A DNA stretch of 64,000 nt from Brachypodium distachyon (Eukaryota; Streptophyta; Magnoliopsida; Poales; Poaceae). Shown one piece after another: positions 1-12,925 of the stretch (position 1 is its first letter; every line of letters starts with the position of its first letter). The notes under the pieces are model-generated. The model searched no databases, was not told where the DNA came from, and saw only the letters and a program-made list of their open reading frames with translations. The stretch is taken from assembly GCF_000005505.3 (NCBI RefSeq), contig NC_016133.3, positions 5,394,001 to 5,458,000 on the forward strand, given 5' to 3'. Position numbers and translations under genes: made by a program.

Positions 1-3000
1 TACGTAAGTTCCAAGCAATCCTTTGTTGGCGTTGCCACGTTCATAATGAAAGACAAGTACCTGTAAATTTCATGCATAATAATATCATGTTCTGCTATAT
101 TTACTAGACATCATTGAACGCATGCAGGTAAGTAATTTATCACCTCAATTTTCTATATGAGTCTGATACCCCATAGTAATCAGAAAATTCATCCAACAAC
201 CACTTCCATGAACCACTGATGTGCAGCATTTTGCTGTTGAACTTTTGAGCTCTCATTGCTGCTTCCAGAACCATGTCGTATATAATTGTATCCACAGCTA
301 GACCACCCTGCAGCATCTAGTTTTCCGATGCCATATATGGTTAATACATATGCTAAAAATTTGCACATTCATCATTGTCTGAGCAGGAAAAGAAAAGAAG
401 AAAAATACCTTTGCAGATCCATAATTGTCGGTAGACATGGACAAATTCATACAAAGCTGAATTTTGCCCACACATTCATCATCCTCAAGGTATAGAGGCC
501 ACCACCTAGTGATTTCCTCTTGCTGTTTCAGATGTGCACATATGAGAAATGAAGTTTAGTCATCTTTTAGTACAAGTCATGAATCAATTGCGCCAATGAG
601 GGTGAGCAGTACATACATGGGTATCAGTGAATGATGAAACTTGAATTTTTGCACGGCCTATGACAACCCTATTGTTGTCTTGTACTTCAACAAGAATAGC
701 ATCCCCCTGGCTCTCTAGGTAACTGAATCATATGTATTAAAATATTAATTGATGGTTCGATAACATTATCCAAACAAGTCTTCTTAATTCCATTGGTAGA
801 ACAAACATGCAGGTGTATAACAGAATCATAGCTAGGTTAGAACTTACAAGAGTTGAGATTCACCAGTCCCTGGTTTCAAATATTGTGGAGAAATGGAATC
901 TCTTTGCTGACCTTTGCAGGAGCTTTGCAGTTCTATCGTGCATGTGAACATTTCTGCAAGTATGATATTGTGTTACTATGGAAATAAAATCAGGCACGTA
1001 CAAGCCGTAGAAAATTAAATGCGCCCTCTTAACCTTCTGGCAAAGATGTTGATGATGTGGATGTCAACATCGTAACCTGGCTCTTCAGAATTTTAGAGAT
1101 CTGTCTGACATACTCACTACCAGCTTGCACGTATAGGTTTCTAAAGGATGATGTTGCCCGAAGCTTTGGTCTTTGCGGAACAACACGTATCTTTTGTACT
1201 GTTAGCAAACATTGAAATGTGAGTGCAAAGATTAAAATTTCAAAAACATGCCTAACTAGCCTATGTATTGCAGTCATGACATGCTTTGGTTGTTAACTTA
1301 CCGTCTTCAAAACCAATTTAGCCAAGGATATTTTATGATCTACAAACATGAGGCATAATGTAGATAAAAGATGTTCCATGCTTGCTGATGCATACCTTCA
1401 ATCTCAATCTGTCTAACAAGTTTCCTTGCCTTCATGGTACAACTTTCATCCTTATCATAGGCATGTGTTGCATCATCTTGATTCTTATACCTTGGATGAA
1501 GCAAAAATTTCTGTATTCTATTCATCAGAAAGAGGTCATAATTAAGCTGTGCGGTCAAAGGCAAATTGTGGTCAAGTAACAGAACACCAGATTACTCAGA
1601 ACATAAATTCATGGATAAGATACTAAGATATTGCATACCCGAAGGCGCTTCGCAGCACCATGCACTCGTCACGAAGGAATTCTGGAGCCTCCATGCAATT
1701 TCTTGCCCACGCATTCAGACAAAGCCTGAAGCACGCATCATATGCAACAAACGATTGCCATGCATTTTGGACGCTGTCAAGTAAAAGAGCGACGCATAAG
1801 AACAGGAAGCAGTAAAGAAAAGCAGATGTGTAACAAGTAAATCAAAACGCACTTGGTCGTGAAGCTTGGTATCTGAGCTAATAAATTATTCTCGAGGTAT
1901 GGCACATGAACACCATCTTCATGCACATTTGTACTGAATAGCATTACAATCGTTAGCTTGAACTAATCCAAAGTGTAAATGCTAAAAGCACTCAGAATTA
2001 TGATCCCAGGCTGTACCTAGTAGGAAGCTCATGAACATCTTGAGCCAGTATATCTGCCACTGATGAGATCCCAGTCCTCTCAAGGACTCCATTCGTTTCA
2101 GCTGTTTGCACATCAAGTAATGGTCAAGGAAATACAATCAAGTAATGGCCAGTAATTATGCATTCCAGGCCAGGCCAAGGAAATACAATCAAACTGTGTT
2201 TGCCATAAAACGTGATCCGGTGCTCTCACCAACTGTGTCAAAAATGCCGTCCTCCTCCTCATCTCGTGCAATTGGGGGAGCACTTGGTGGCCCGAAATTC
2301 TGAAATTTCTGTACGTCAACGTGACGTTCCTGTAGAAAAATAGTAACAATTAAAGTTGCTACTTACTTTTGCGAGCACAATTGCCTCACCTGGGAAAAAT
2401 TCTACTGTAGTTATCAAGCATGTAAGAACATGGAACTATTAATTAATAGAGTTCAGTAATCGCCAATTTACATTGCAAAGTAGATCCAATCAAGCTAGAG
2501 AGAAGCATCCTTACATGCAAGCTGGTGTCGACCGGATCCTGACCACGGGAGTATTTCCCGTCAAACGCGGCCGCGGCTCGCACCTCGACCCGGAGGTTCT
2601 CCTTGGACTGCCCCCGGGCCAGCCCGACGCCCCTCCGGCTGAACTGTGACGTGACCTCGTCGTCACCCCCGGCGGCGTACAGGTCCCTCGCCCTCCGGAA
2701 CAAGCTGGAGTCGCTGGAGCACACCGCGTCCTCCTCGGCCGTGTGATCGGAGAAGTTGCCGTAGCCGCACTCCTCGGTGAGCCCCCACGACGCGACGCTC
2801 TCCTCCCCCTCCGCCTCCTCGTACTCGTCCTCGGAGTCCGCGGCGAGGAGCACGGAGGAATGGCGGCCGAGGAGCCCCGAGTGGCGCGCGGTGGTCCGAA
2901 CGGGCGGCAGCAGGCTCTTGGGGGAGAAGAGGCCGGCGGCGGCGCACGCCCGGTTGTACAGCGCGGGGCTCCTCGGCGCCGCCGGGATCTGCGCCAGCGG

Positions 3001-3099
3001 GGGCCGCTCCGCCAGCGGAGACCGAGAGGCCGGGGGCGTGTCCGTGCCCTGCTTGATCCAGCTGATCGCCGACTCGTCGAGGCCCTCCGTGAACATCAT
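1..3099 (-). CDS. Plant C2-domain protein of the At4g24610/At5g65440 type, 5' part of gene
   Basis: I read twelve exons on the minus strand: 3099-2515, 2329-2230, 2101-2017, 1933-1853, 1773-1639, 1517-1396, 1198-1034, 953-848, 722-617, 522-409, 307-144 and 60 to the window edge. All junctions are GT-AG and phases agree, giving about 607 codons. The start is MMFTEGLDESAISWIKQG, typical of this family. An acidic low-complexity stretch lies near residues 85-130. Exon 5 has the family block AWQSFVAYDACFRLCLNAWA. Exons 8-10 form the C2-like part with QGDAILVEVQD and RWWPLYLEDDE (about residues 425-533). Exon 11 has SGSWKWLLDEFSDYYGVSDS, and the edge exon reads MNVATPTKDC. Members continue several hundred residues into a MUN/MHD1-like region, which lies outside. 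The biochemical function is unknown to me; membrane or lipid association is inferred from the C2 domain only. Confidence 0.85.
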
Positions 3100-3572
3100 C
3101 GTCGCCGTCCGTCGCGCGCCAGGGAGGCGGAGATATGGATCGATCTCGCTGTGGGTTCGGGGGATTTACGCTTGGGGATTAATGGCTGAGGTTTGGGGGT
3201 TGCGAAGAGGAGAGAGGAGGGCGTGTGGTCGTGCCGTGGCAGCAGAAGAAGAGGAATACTAGGAGGTAGAGTAGTGGGGAAAGTGGGGGTTGTAACGGCT
3301 AGTTTCTCGGGCGCGGGCTTGAATGGATCTTCGCTGAGCTGGAGCACGGCAGTCTGTCCTACAGCCTACGCAGTTTTTTTTTGTGTGAGAATTACAGCCT
3401 ATGCAGCTATCTCTATTCACAGAGCCCCCATTCGTGTCTGGACTTTGGGTCGGCTTTGTCCACTGGATTCTGGAACCCGAGTGTCAGCAAGATACCAATG
3501 GACAAAACTATCCATCCATTTTGGCTTAGTTGACCGTTCAACACTTAGGCTGAACTTAGTAGATTAGCAGAG
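3100..3572. other. 5' flank of the C2-domain gene
   Basis: The first 200 bases are GC-rich and run directly up to the start codon at 3099, so they should contain the 5' UTR and core promoter of the minus-strand gene. I see no clear TATA box. ORFs on both strands here are antisense or overlapping readings of this GC-rich leader. Confidence 0.4.
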
Positions 3573-3905
3573 TACTATCCGTCCAAATAAATATTAAGCG
3601 ACTCAAATTTATCTAAATATCAATGTATCTATGTCTAAAACGTCTAGAAGTCAGTTAATATGGGAAGTATGAAAAGACATAAAAAAATTTGATTGTCTAA
3701 ATTTGAAGTTTAATCAAGATTGTACCAACAAATGTTAACATCTTACTACATGCTAAATCAAGTTAATTAGATCCACTATGAAAAATATTTTCATGGTGTT
3801 TTTTTTGCGGTAATATTTTCATGGTGTTAATACTATAAATACTTGGAAGATTTGACGGTCAACAAAATGTATACATCTACATTTTCAAATTGAGGGAGTA
3901 TTTTA
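3573..3905. mobile_element. Decayed Stowaway-like MITE remnants
   Basis: An AT-rich stretch starts with a degenerate 'actatccgtccaaataaat' end and finishes with 'ttgagggagta', which resembles opposing Stowaway termini. The inside looks rearranged and has a short duplicated segment ('attttcatggtgtt' twice). Family assignment is tentative. Confidence 0.35.
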
Positions 3906-5642
3906 TAATTCGTCTTGAAAAGGTCGGTTAGCCAGACATAAATAGAAAAAACAGGCGAGACAGACCGGATTACGAAAACTGCAGTAATGCTCATTTTGGT
4001 GTGTTAGCTGCGACTAAAAAATCCTTAATATCCCTTTTGTTAGGCTCGTGTTTAGTTTCATCATTAATTGCACGCCAACCCACAATGAATTCGATCGTTT
4101 AATCTCACAACCTGCCCACTTGGATAATTTGTTTGCCGTGGATCTGGTTGTCAGTTATCTTTTTTTTTTGAAAGTTCCAGCAACTGCTGGCTTTCCATAT
4201 ATTAGCAGGTAGAAAGATTTACAAGAGACTGCACTAGACAGAAAGGAGAAAAAAGAGAAGAAATAAGAGAAAGAAAGGGGGTTTGGAAACTAAGAGAAAT
4301 CAAGAGGGTTCCCACAGACTGGTTGTCAGTTATCATAATTACGTCTACGCTCCGTTTGAATATCCCATCCATGGTTGGTGTTTCGAACCTCCAGTTCTTG
4401 AGGCCAAGGATGAACCCTTGTACGAAGGGCATGCAACGGTTGGCAAAGGAACTGATGCATAAACTAGCTAAGAGATGGCTGCCATAATAAGTTGGTAAAC
4501 ACAAAATTGAAACCACGAGAACTCCAGGAACACGATGGTGACATCAGTTTGTCCGGCGGCACACCGGACAGTTGGCAGTAGAGGTGGAGGTACATGGGAG
4601 TGGTGATAGGGTTCCTAAACTCAAAATTGATTGACTGATTCTAAACTCAAAATAGGAGAAGAACGTAACATTCTGGTTTATTGGTTGACATGACTGCAAA
4701 TCAGTCGTGTCCTTTCGTTTCCAGGGGTGTGGAGATGCTCTGATGCGAGGCAGTCATGCAGGTTCGCTTCTGTCGGCAGATTTCAATGGCGACGGTGAAT
4801 TGGGCGGGCGTAGAAGTTGCAACGACGGGCAGAAGAAGCGAACACTCCTGCCCGAACGCACAACACAAACAAAACTTCAAAAGCAAAGCTCCCTGTTTAT
4901 CTGCATGGCACCGTGCCTCCTTCCCAGTCCCAATAAACCTCGGATCAAACCAAACGCTAGCTCACCGAAACTTTGCAAAACGCTTTTTTGTTTTATGGCT
5001 ACAAAGTACAAATCAAATGAAGACCTAACTATTTTACCAAAAATAAAGCTGGTCATCACAATGGCTGCAAACAACAACCAGACCTCGGCAAAATTTTGGC
5101 GGCCTTGTCTTGGTAGTGCTAATTGAGGATCAAACCAAAAATGCTTGTATATCGGGCTCACAGTACATCCAATGACCCACGAAAGAAGAGAGCCTTATAC
5201 ATGCTACTCATATCGCTCTACTTCTATCCACTCGGTTGTCTTATGTCTTTTAAGACTCCCAAACAAGCGGACCAACAATAATAACAAACCATCATGATGA
5301 CGGCTTAAACATCTGGGTTTTGACAAATTACAGACCAACTAGCTAGAAAATAGCAAAAACTGTAGCTATCCTACTAATAAAAAGTTCGCAGCAGGTACAT
5401 GATGATCAACAAGGACATGATTATACACTTCTGTAGCTCCATCTACCTACTATGATGTGCAAGAACTAAACAGGTTGATGGTCTATCAATAACAGCACTT
5501 CATTCCCAGATGCCTAGCTATGATGGTACTATATGTTCTTTTTCCATTTACAAGGATCTATATCTATCTCTAATATGATTCAAACCTTTTTCTAAGTAAA
5601 ACTCACTTTCAACCAATGCCTTCATAGAATTTGTCTCCAGAT
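3906..5642. other. Intergenic, no gene recognised
   Basis: This stretch holds only short ORFs without recognisable domains. Around 4551-4570 there is a GC-rich inverted motif (gtccggcggcacaccggac) like the palindromes found in Sirevirus LTRs, possibly a relic. Bases 5560-5642 form the 3' flank of the TAF12-like gene. Confidence 0.4.
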
Positions 5643-6950
5643 TCACATCCTCTTCTGCGAGAATCCAGGGACAGACAGGTGCCAATGCTTCTCCAGGTGC
5701 AGCAGCATGTCCTTGGCTTCCACAACCGACGATTTCCTATGCTTTGCAAGCTTGCAGGCGAATGCCGTTGCCGAGGTAATGAAGTCGTCGGCGATCTCCA
5801 GCATTAGATCCTCCACTTCTGGATCAACCTTGCCGAGGGGATCCAGCTGCGCAACCAAATCTTGTATCTTCCTCTTCCCAAGAAGCTGGCTAGTTCCTGG
5901 AGCTACTGGACGACTTGTGCTTACACCGGCCACGGCTCCGCCTGACAAAGGTGCAACCCCAGGCTGCAATCCTGCCACGGGCTGCAATCCTGCCAAGCCC
6001 GCAGGATTCTGGGAGGCAGATGGCGGCATCCTAGGAGATTGTTGCTGCTGTCGAAGTTGCTGCTGGTTCAGCTGTTGAGCATTCACACGCGGAATCTGTT
6101 TTATCGTGTGCGCAATCTGTTGGTCATTCAATCCTCTCTGCCGAAGTTGGTGTATCAGTAACATCATCTGTTCCTGCTGAAATTTATGCGAAGGAGCAGG
6201 TGAGGCGGTGGTCGATTGCATCTGTTTCGGCCATTGCTGCTGCTGCTGCTGTTGCATTGGCGACATTTGCATAGTATGCCCAATTTGGGGTGATCCAGAT
6301 AGTTGCTGTGGCCTCATTTGTCCAGGGGCAAAACGTTGCTGAGCACCATATGGGGATGATATTCCATTTGGTCTCATCTGGTTCAACCCAGAAGTACCCA
6401 TAGCCATGACTCCTCCTCCCATGGATTGGCCGCCTTGAGCTGCATTCGCAGTACTGAATTGTGCGCCTTGTACTGTGCCCCTCTGGCTTGGCTGCGCCAT
6501 CATCGGTGACTGGAACTGGAGCCCCTGGAGCCCGTAGTGTGCCGCGCTGCCCTGCCCTTGCAGCATCCTCGGCTGCCCCTGCCCAAGCATGGCCGCGATC
6601 GGAGATAGCTGCTGACTCACCTGAGCTCCGGCGGCCGGGAAGCTCATCCCGGCCGCTGCCGCGTACCGTGGAAGCTGGCCGACGACGGCGGGGCCGCGGG
6701 AGGCCGGGCCAGAGCGGTGGATCCCGCCGAAGCGCCCCACGCCATCAGCCGCCTGCGCGGGCGAAGGCGCCTGCAGCTGCGGCCCGGGGTCCATGGATCT
6801 GCCTCCTGCAGCAGCCGCGGCCGGGTCGACCTGCGCGGAAGGGGACGGAGGGATTTGGGGGTTGGGGTTCTGCGGGCTGGAGACAGAGGCTGCAAACTGG
6901 CCGGACGCCTTCGATGCGGCGGCGGCGGCGGCGGATGACGGGTCCGCCAT
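5643..6950 (-). CDS. TAF12: Transcription initiation factor TFIID subunit 12-like (TAF12)
   Basis: The predicted product has 435 residues. I chose the ATG at 6950 ([12 protein letters not shown]) because grass TAF12 proteins start this way; the frame stays open upstream to 7112 but that part looks like leader. The N-terminal two thirds are rich in Gln, Pro, Ala and Met, with an eight-Gln run. The C-terminus carries the H2B-like histone fold: [29 protein letters not shown] and [12 protein letters not shown]. In TFIID (and SAGA) TAF12 pairs with TAF4-type histone folds in the nucleus. The reading frame is uninterrupted by introns, whereas I recall plant TAF12 genes as multi-exon. It stops soon after VPGFS, shorter than the family's usual tail. 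A shifted frame just after this point reads NSMKALVE, resembling the expected continuation. It may be a retrocopy or a C-terminally clipped gene. Confidence 0.8.
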   Translation of the reverse strand: MADPSSAAAAAASKASGQFAASVSSPQNPNPQIPPSPSAQVDPAAAAAGGRSMDPGPQLQAPSPAQAADGVGRFGGIHRSGPASRGPAVVGQLPRYAAAAGMSFPAAGAQVSQQLSPIAAMLGQGQPRMLQGQGSAAHYGLQGLQFQSPMMAQPSQRGTVQGAQFSTANAAQGGQSMGGGVMAMGTSGLNQMRPNGISSPYGAQQRFAPGQMRPQQLSGSPQIGHTMQMSPMQQQQQQQWPKQMQSTTASPAPSHKFQQEQMMLLIHQLRQRGLNDQQIAHTIKQIPRVNAQQLNQQQLRQQQQSPRMPPSASQNPAGLAGLQPVAGLQPGVAPLSGGAVAGVSTSRPVAPGTSQLLGKRKIQDLVAQLDPLGKVDPEVEDLMLEIADDFITSATAFACKLAKHRKSSVVEAKDMLLHLEKHWHLSVPGFSQKRM

Positions 6951-7332
6951 GGCGGGCGGGTGTAGGGTTTGGGGGGCGGCAGCGGCGTCGGAGACGACGC
7001 GGGGTGGACGGTTGCGTGATGATGGGTGATTCCGACGCGTTGTGTTGGGGTGCTTCTTAAAGACCGGGTCAAGATAAAAATCACACGGCAGCTGCCTAGT
7101 GTACTGTGGCAAATTCTAAACAAATTTGTGAGAAAAAGATAAAAACCTCTAACAAATTAACTGAACAACTTTTTTTTCCCCAGAAACAAATCAACTATCG
7201 GCTAAAAACACACAACAAAAATCAACTAGTATCTCAACCCGCCACGCTAAAATGTTGGCTCACCCACGGTTTTGCCACCGCGTTTCACCCGTGCGTGGGA
7301 CCAAAAGAGAACTAACACGATGCTTTTGCAGC

Positions 7333-7338
7333 GACGTC
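7333..7338. promoter_or_regulatory. bZIP-type GACGTC core, repeat unit 1
   Basis: The context is gcgacgtcacgcgg. GACGTC is the C-box core recognised by plant bZIP factors. It sits about 385 bp upstream of the TAF12 start codon. Use as a regulatory site is inference. Confidence 0.35.
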
Positions 7339-7785
7339 ACGCGGGCTCGCCAACTTGCGGGCGCCGAAGCAAACGCTAGTTCTGGGAGCGTGAGCCCACC
7401 TACTTTTGGCAGGGTGCGTATGGGTGATAAAGCAAAAACTTCTACGCCAGCTGCACAAAAAATATTCTGACCCATCACGATTCGGGTGCCTCTTAAAGAC
7501 CGGGTCAACATATAAATCACGAGGCAGCTGCTTTGGACTATGGCAAAATCTAAACAAATTTGTGGAAGAAAAGTTAAAAAACTCTAACAAATTAACTGAG
7601 TAACTTTTTTTTCTTACTTTTTTCGCAAATCAACTATCGGCTAAAAACACACAACAAAAATCAACCAGTAACTCGATCCACCACGCTAAAATGTTGGCTC
7701 GCCCACGGTTTGGCGAACGGCTTTGCCACCCACGTTTCACCTGTGCGTGGGGCCAAAAGAGAACTAACGCGGATGCTTTTGCAGG

Positions 7786-7791
7786 GACGTC
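7786..7791. promoter_or_regulatory. bZIP-type GACGTC core, repeat unit 2
   Basis: The context is gggacgtcatgcgg, the same position within the repeat unit as the site at 7333. Confidence 0.35.
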
Positions 7792-8236
7792 ATGCGGGCT
7801 CGCCAACTTGCGGGCGCCGAAGCAAACGCTGGTCCCGGAAGCGTGAGCACACCTACTTTTGGCAAGGCACGTATGGGTGATAAAGTAAAAACTTCTACGC
7901 CACCTGCACACAAAAAGCATTCCGACGCATCGCCTCCGGGTGCCTCTTAAAGACCGGGTCAACATAAAAATCACGCGGCAGCTACTTTGGACTATGGCAA
8001 ACTCTAAACAAATTTGTGGGAAAAAAGTTAACAAAACTCTAACAAATTAACTGAGTAACTTTTTTTTTTGCAGAAACAAATCAATTGGCAAAAAAAAACA
8101 CACGACAAAAATCAACTAGTATCTCGATCCACCATCGTAAAGTGTTGGCTCGTCCACGGTTTGGCGAATGGTTTTGCCACCCGCGTTTCACCCGTGCATG
8201 GGGCCAAAAGAGAACTAACGCGGATGCTTTTGCATG

Positions 8237-8248
8237 GACGTCACGTGG
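8237..8248. promoter_or_regulatory. Fused C-box/G-box, repeat unit 3
   Basis: The context is GACGTCACGTGG: the GACGTC core overlaps a CACGTG G-box in this unit only, giving the strongest bZIP-like site of the three. Confidence 0.35.
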
Positions 8249-8452
8249 GCTCGCCAACTTGCAGGCGCTGAAGCAAACGCTAGTCCTGGGAGCGTGAGCA
8301 CACCTACTTTTGGCAGGGCGCGTATTGGTGATAAAGCAAAAACTTCTACGCCACCTGCACACAAAAAACATTGTGTTGTGTCTCTAGTCATAAGAATTAC
8401 ATCTTTTTGTTACAGCAAAGGTTGGATTATCGTAGCGTCTAGTTACCTAGTA

Positions 8453-8545
8453 CTCCCTCCGATCCATAATAAGTATCGCTCATTTAGTAAGATGTTTATG
8501 TTTTTTCTTACAATTGAAAATTGTCTTTGCTGCATAATGTTTTTT
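8453..8545. mobile_element. Partial Stowaway MITE (left end)
   Basis: It starts 'ctccctccgatccataataa' after a TA and matches the left arm of the short element at 42074. No matching right end follows, so it is truncated. Confidence 0.55.
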
Positions 8546-10517
8546 TACTAAGGGGTCGTCTGATGCCTAAGATAGGTGAACTTGTCGTCCAAATTGATTA
8601 GTGCGGGCAATTCGGTCATCACTTTAACAAAATCTTAAAATGCAGTGCGGAAACATGTTTCTCGTATTCATATAGGGTCATTGAACCATCGGAGATACGT
8701 ATTTTACCGACGTGACATACAGTTGGTTTCTTTAAACCATTGTATGACACAAGAGACCTGTTAGATGAAAGTGTGAAGCAAATTGGAACGTACTTTTATC
8801 GACTAGATTGCATGCACCAGTCAACTTCAATGAAACTTACTAGTGCGCAAAAAACAAAAAATTACGACGATACGTGTACCATCTCTAACTTTCATCCAGG
8901 AGGATATGCGGCAATGGATGAGCAACCGGTTATTTTGATATATTTACTTTCGTGAACCAAACAACACAAGTGAAATACTCTCTCTGTTCCTGAAAACTAG
9001 AATCGGGTCAACATCCGTACTTGAGCCAACTGACCATAAGCCGATCAGGTCGAACTGGCGAGCCTTAAAAAAAACCTGGTAAACTTGACTTGTGGTTTGA
9101 TGTGCTCCGATACAACTTATGTTCTTTATACACCCAATCCATCCATCAGCGGTGAGGAACAGAGTCGAAGAAATTTCATGAAGAGAACTCCATGGAGTAT
9201 GCAAACGGTCACAATAAGGGACAAAAAGGTTGCACCTCGGGCTTACCACATATATCTGCTCCAATGGTGTTATGTTTTCCTTTTCTCAAAAAAGAAAGTA
9301 AATGCTTATGCTCATTCATCGGTTGATGCATGTAGTCCGAAAAAAAAATATCATTAAGTGCTTCTATATGCTTCCTGGAAAAAAGAAACTACACGGATTT
9401 CGATGCACATCAAATTGCCCAGATTGAAAGAGCAAACACGACAGATTTTTGTGTAGGGTATCTTTGGTCAGGCTTACGACGGCCAGTGCTCGCAGCCAGA
9501 TAGTGATGGTTATCCGTCAATGTTTCTAACTGCTAGGTATTTCATGTGCTTTGAGATTTGTCCAGAAAGCAACAGCCAGCGTCAGATCCAGCGAGGACTA
9601 AGCTTAGCAGTTAAATTATCTCCTAAAATTCTGCCGAGGTTGCTCATCTAATCTGGGCCTTTAATTGTGCATTAAAAAGTGTGCATATTTTTTTTCAGAA
9701 AGCAAAGAAGCACTTCCCTTACTAAAGTTCTCAGAGTTTCAAGCAAGCCTGCAGTTACACGCGGAACAAAAATTCCTAAGCGTATCCACAATATGCTATA
9801 AAAGCTGTTCATAAGCAAAAAAAATTGAACCTTAAGGTCAACATTACACATTGCGGTGCCTGTTAACGAGTTCAAAAGCTTATGGGCGACCCATAAGCTT
9901 GTGGGCAGCCCATCAGACATAAAAGATTATTTATATCTATAGATGAAGTACACATTGGTGCTTGTCTCTTGCCAAAATCCAGGCACGTTTTCTTACACAT
10001 GGGGTCTAGCTTAAGGTTAAGTTTCGCCACATAAGCTGATGTGAGATTTTTTGCATGTCATAAGCCTAGGACATGGGTCCCATCTTATTACAATTGTGAC
10101 CTTATACATTGCTGTTGCTCTAAGAAGGCTACAAGGCGATTGCAGGCATGTGAGTGACACGTCACCCATACAGATTAAATAAGTCACATAAGATCAGCTT
10201 CAAACTCTTGCACCTAGAGTCTCGTGATTTCGCTGGAAGAGTGGATTTTGCTTGTCCTTTTCTTGTGTGTTTTGTGTTCCAAGCATGTGTCGTCCGATGA
10301 TTTCATTTCAACTTCCTATCGGCTTCGTCAGCGGAACAAGGTTTCCTGGGCATTTTGATTTCTAGCGCACGAATGGGGAGAATACAAGGACATTTTGTTT
10401 CGAACCAGGGAAAATACAAGGAATTGATGTAACCATCGAAGAAGAATGTAGGTGAGAAGATCATTAATTGATGCATCTTCTACAAACAAAGAACAATCAT
10501 AACTAAAACAAAAACTA
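8546..10517. other. Intergenic, no gene recognised
   Basis: AT-rich spacer with short ORFs lacking domains or splice structure. I see no RNA gene or intact transposon. Confidence 0.45.
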
Positions 10518-10766
10518 CCTCCGTTTCTAAATGTAAGAAGTCCTAATTTTGTTTTAAATCAAACTTGTTAAAGTTTGACCAAATGTACAACAATACATAT
10601 ACATATAGAAAATCATATGCATACTTTGAAACTATGTCGTGCTGGATTAAATAAAACTAATTTAGAGACATACATGCTAGTAGTATATTTTTCTATAAAC
10701 TTGACCAAAGTTTAAGAAATTTAACTCAGAACAAATTTAAGCTTAGTACATTTCGTAACAAGGGAG
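10518..10766. mobile_element. Stowaway-like MITE, ~249 bp
   Basis: Left end 'cctccgtttctaaatgtaag' and right end 'tttcgtaacaagggag' form imperfect terminal inverted repeats flanked by TA on both sides. The inside is AT-rich and non-coding. Confidence 0.65.
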
Positions 10767-11559
10767 TATAATTTACTACTAGGATAGGATAAGATCGAGT
10801 CACTTCTTCTTGCCAACACCGTGTAGACAAGAGCATCGTCCATGTACATGACTGAAATACGGAGCACTCCTTTAGTCCTTTTTTTGACATGCAACAACCG
10901 GGAATACTACCACTTATTTTCTGACATGCATCAACCGATCGAATACTTCCTTTTTCATGTGCAACAACCGAATGCTTGGTGGTTTAGGTGTCGAAATCCC
11001 GAAATGGACTTTCTCGTGGATTGATTGGGGGTAGTTGGCCGACGAGGTGGGCGTCCCTATCCGGCTGTCCGGTACGGTGCTGCCCTGAATTCTTCTTCTG
11101 GTCCAATTACACTGTACTCGGGAGGATGAGTCTCGTTTGGTGTCTGCCCCCAACGAAACAGTGTTCATTTTTCCTCTGCTCTAGGCGGTTAGCAGAGCAT
11201 ATGCGTATGCATGGTCTTATATGGGCGTCCGCTACTGTTCCATCAAATCCAGAAACTAGATAGCAGAAGAAGAACAACAAACAAGTGATCGAGCATGGGT
11301 ATTGCCGCTCGACGATTTTATTCACGGAACGGATGGAACACACCATGTTATTGCAGTTAATTCACACGAGGTGCTGTTGTACTTGTACAAGCAGAGCCAG
11401 CGATCGAGAGAGAGAGAGAGAGAGGGTAAAGAGAGCACCGTATAGCTGCCGGCTCCATTCTATACGTGCCGGCCAGGCATCAGTATGCTTTGTTGTTATA
11501 TCTATGTACATGAGCAGAGATACCGGACAAGGTTTACCGGATGAGCGGAGTAGCGGCGA
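10767..11559. other. Intergenic spacer with a GA microsatellite
   Basis: A (GA)n run of about 20 bases lies at 11406-11425. The segment is the 3' flank of the minus-strand small membrane protein gene. Nothing else is recognised. Confidence 0.45.
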
Positions 11560-11802
11560 TCAGGAGAGGTAGGTGCCGCAGACGCCGGCGCCGGCGCGGC
11601 AGCCGCCGCAGCCGCAGCCCCTGCCGCCGACGAACACCGGCCCGTTCCCCTCGGAGCGCCGCTTCCGTTTGCCGTCGCCGGCGGCGGCGGCGGAGGAGGC
11701 CGCGAAGAAGACCATGGACAGCGCCGACAGGCAGAGGATCACGACGCAGAACACCACGTCCGCCCCGCCGCCGTCGTGGAGCTCCAAGACCACGCCCGAC
11801 AT
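11560..11802 (-). CDS. Small single-pass membrane protein with Gly/Cys-rich tail
   Basis: 80 residues, starting MSGVVLELHDGGG at 11802. Another Met lies 17 codons upstream in frame, but the segment between reads like leader. Residues about 14-40 form a hydrophobic helix (ADVVFCVVILCLSALSMVFF). It is followed by Ala-rich residues, a basic patch (GKRKRRS) and a Gly/Cys-rich tail with CGCGGC and a final CGTYLS. This fits a small plant membrane or tail-anchored protein. I do not recognise a named family. High GC and a clean start favour a real gene over a chance ORF, but no homology can be checked here. Confidence 0.5.
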   Translation of the reverse strand: MSGVVLELHDGGGADVVFCVVILCLSALSMVFFAASSAAAAGDGKRKRRSEGNGPVFVGGRGCGCGGCRAGAGVCGTYLS

Positions 11803-12925
11803 GACAGCTCTTCCTTCTCCTGCTTGTCGATCGATCTCCTGGCTCTGCGGCACGATCGAGAGCGGCTGAGTGGGGTGAAATGAAACGAAGAGGAGCTGGA
11901 GTATTTGCTTGGGTGGAGGGAACGAGGGAGATGCTTAGCTTTATCCAAGGGAAGGGAGAGGAATCGGTCGCTGCCTGCCGGTTAATAATTAAATGCGCCC
12001 GTGCTTCAGACTTCGGTGGTCTGCCCATCCATCCGCCGCCCGGTGAGGTCAGGGAGCTCTCACCCTCACCGCTGTGGCTTTTGACTTGTCCCCGACAAGC
12101 GCAGAGCGCAGAGCACCCGCGCGGCTGCGTTTGCCGTGGACTATCACTCCGTTTTCCTCACCCGTTTTTTACTTACATGTTTGGCAAACTTTTTCTTATT
12201 TTTATATGTATTTTTCTAGCACAGATTATAAAATAAGTTCAGCGCGGCACAGTAAGAAAAAAACAATCATCATTTTTTTTGGATTTGTGGTAACTGCGGA
12301 AACCGAAAAATCTTAGCAATTTAGTGAACATGAGTTTTAAATAAATTTTGAATCTAAATTTCTTACTCGGAAGATGATTATGTATTGCACAAATGTAACA
12401 CTTTGAAGAATGAAATACACAAACGGTCAATAAACTCACATTAAATGAACAATTTAGTCCAAGAACTCACAAATGCATATTTAACTCGCTGAACTAGTCT
12501 TAATGCTACATCTTAATTCAAAAAGAGTCTTGGGAGGGTAATAACGGCAAAGTGTCTGCCACGTCAGACAAAGGATAGAACGCTGGTTGAATACGGAAAA
12601 CTAGTTTTTTTTTGTGGCTAATTTCGTGCCAGCCATCTCGTTGTTCCTCCTCCTCGATGCCATCCTCGCCCATCTCTAATTGTGGCCATTGCCGCCACCT
12701 CGTCGTTGCCATTTTCGGATGTTGCCAGTGCGCTCCGTGACAGGTTTTGGCGTCCTGTGTACGCGAGGGCAAGAAGGAGCCCGTCATATTGGTGCTCACG
12801 GCACGCCGCTTGCCCGTGGCTGCCTAGTATTGGAGAAGCTCCCTCAATGTCCTATTCGTGGACGCATGCACTCGATGCGATACATATGCCAAACTCTAAC
12901 ATAAGCTGATCAAGAAACCCTACTA
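11803..12925. other. 5' flank of the small membrane protein gene and spacer
   Basis: The first 150 bases are the likely leader and promoter of the minus-strand gene. The rest holds no recognisable gene; ORFs around 12518-12909 have no domain or codon pattern I can support. Confidence 0.4.

Larger units (their letters stand above)
7029..8371. repeat. Three tandem ~450 bp repeats abutting the TAF12 5' end
   Basis: Units run roughly 7029-7464, 7465-7917 and 7918-8371. Each begins near 'attccgacgc', has 'cttaaagaccgggtcaa' about 25-30 bases in (starting at 7056, 7492 and 7946), then 'ctaacaaattaactga', a GC-rich block with 'gggctcgccaacttgc', and ends near 'aacttctacgcca'. Spacing is 436-454 bp and identity looks high. 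Unit 1 lies within 80 bp of the TAF12 start codon, so the array occupies the TAF12 upstream region. ORFs across it on both strands are repeats of the same reading and are not genes. Confidence 0.9.
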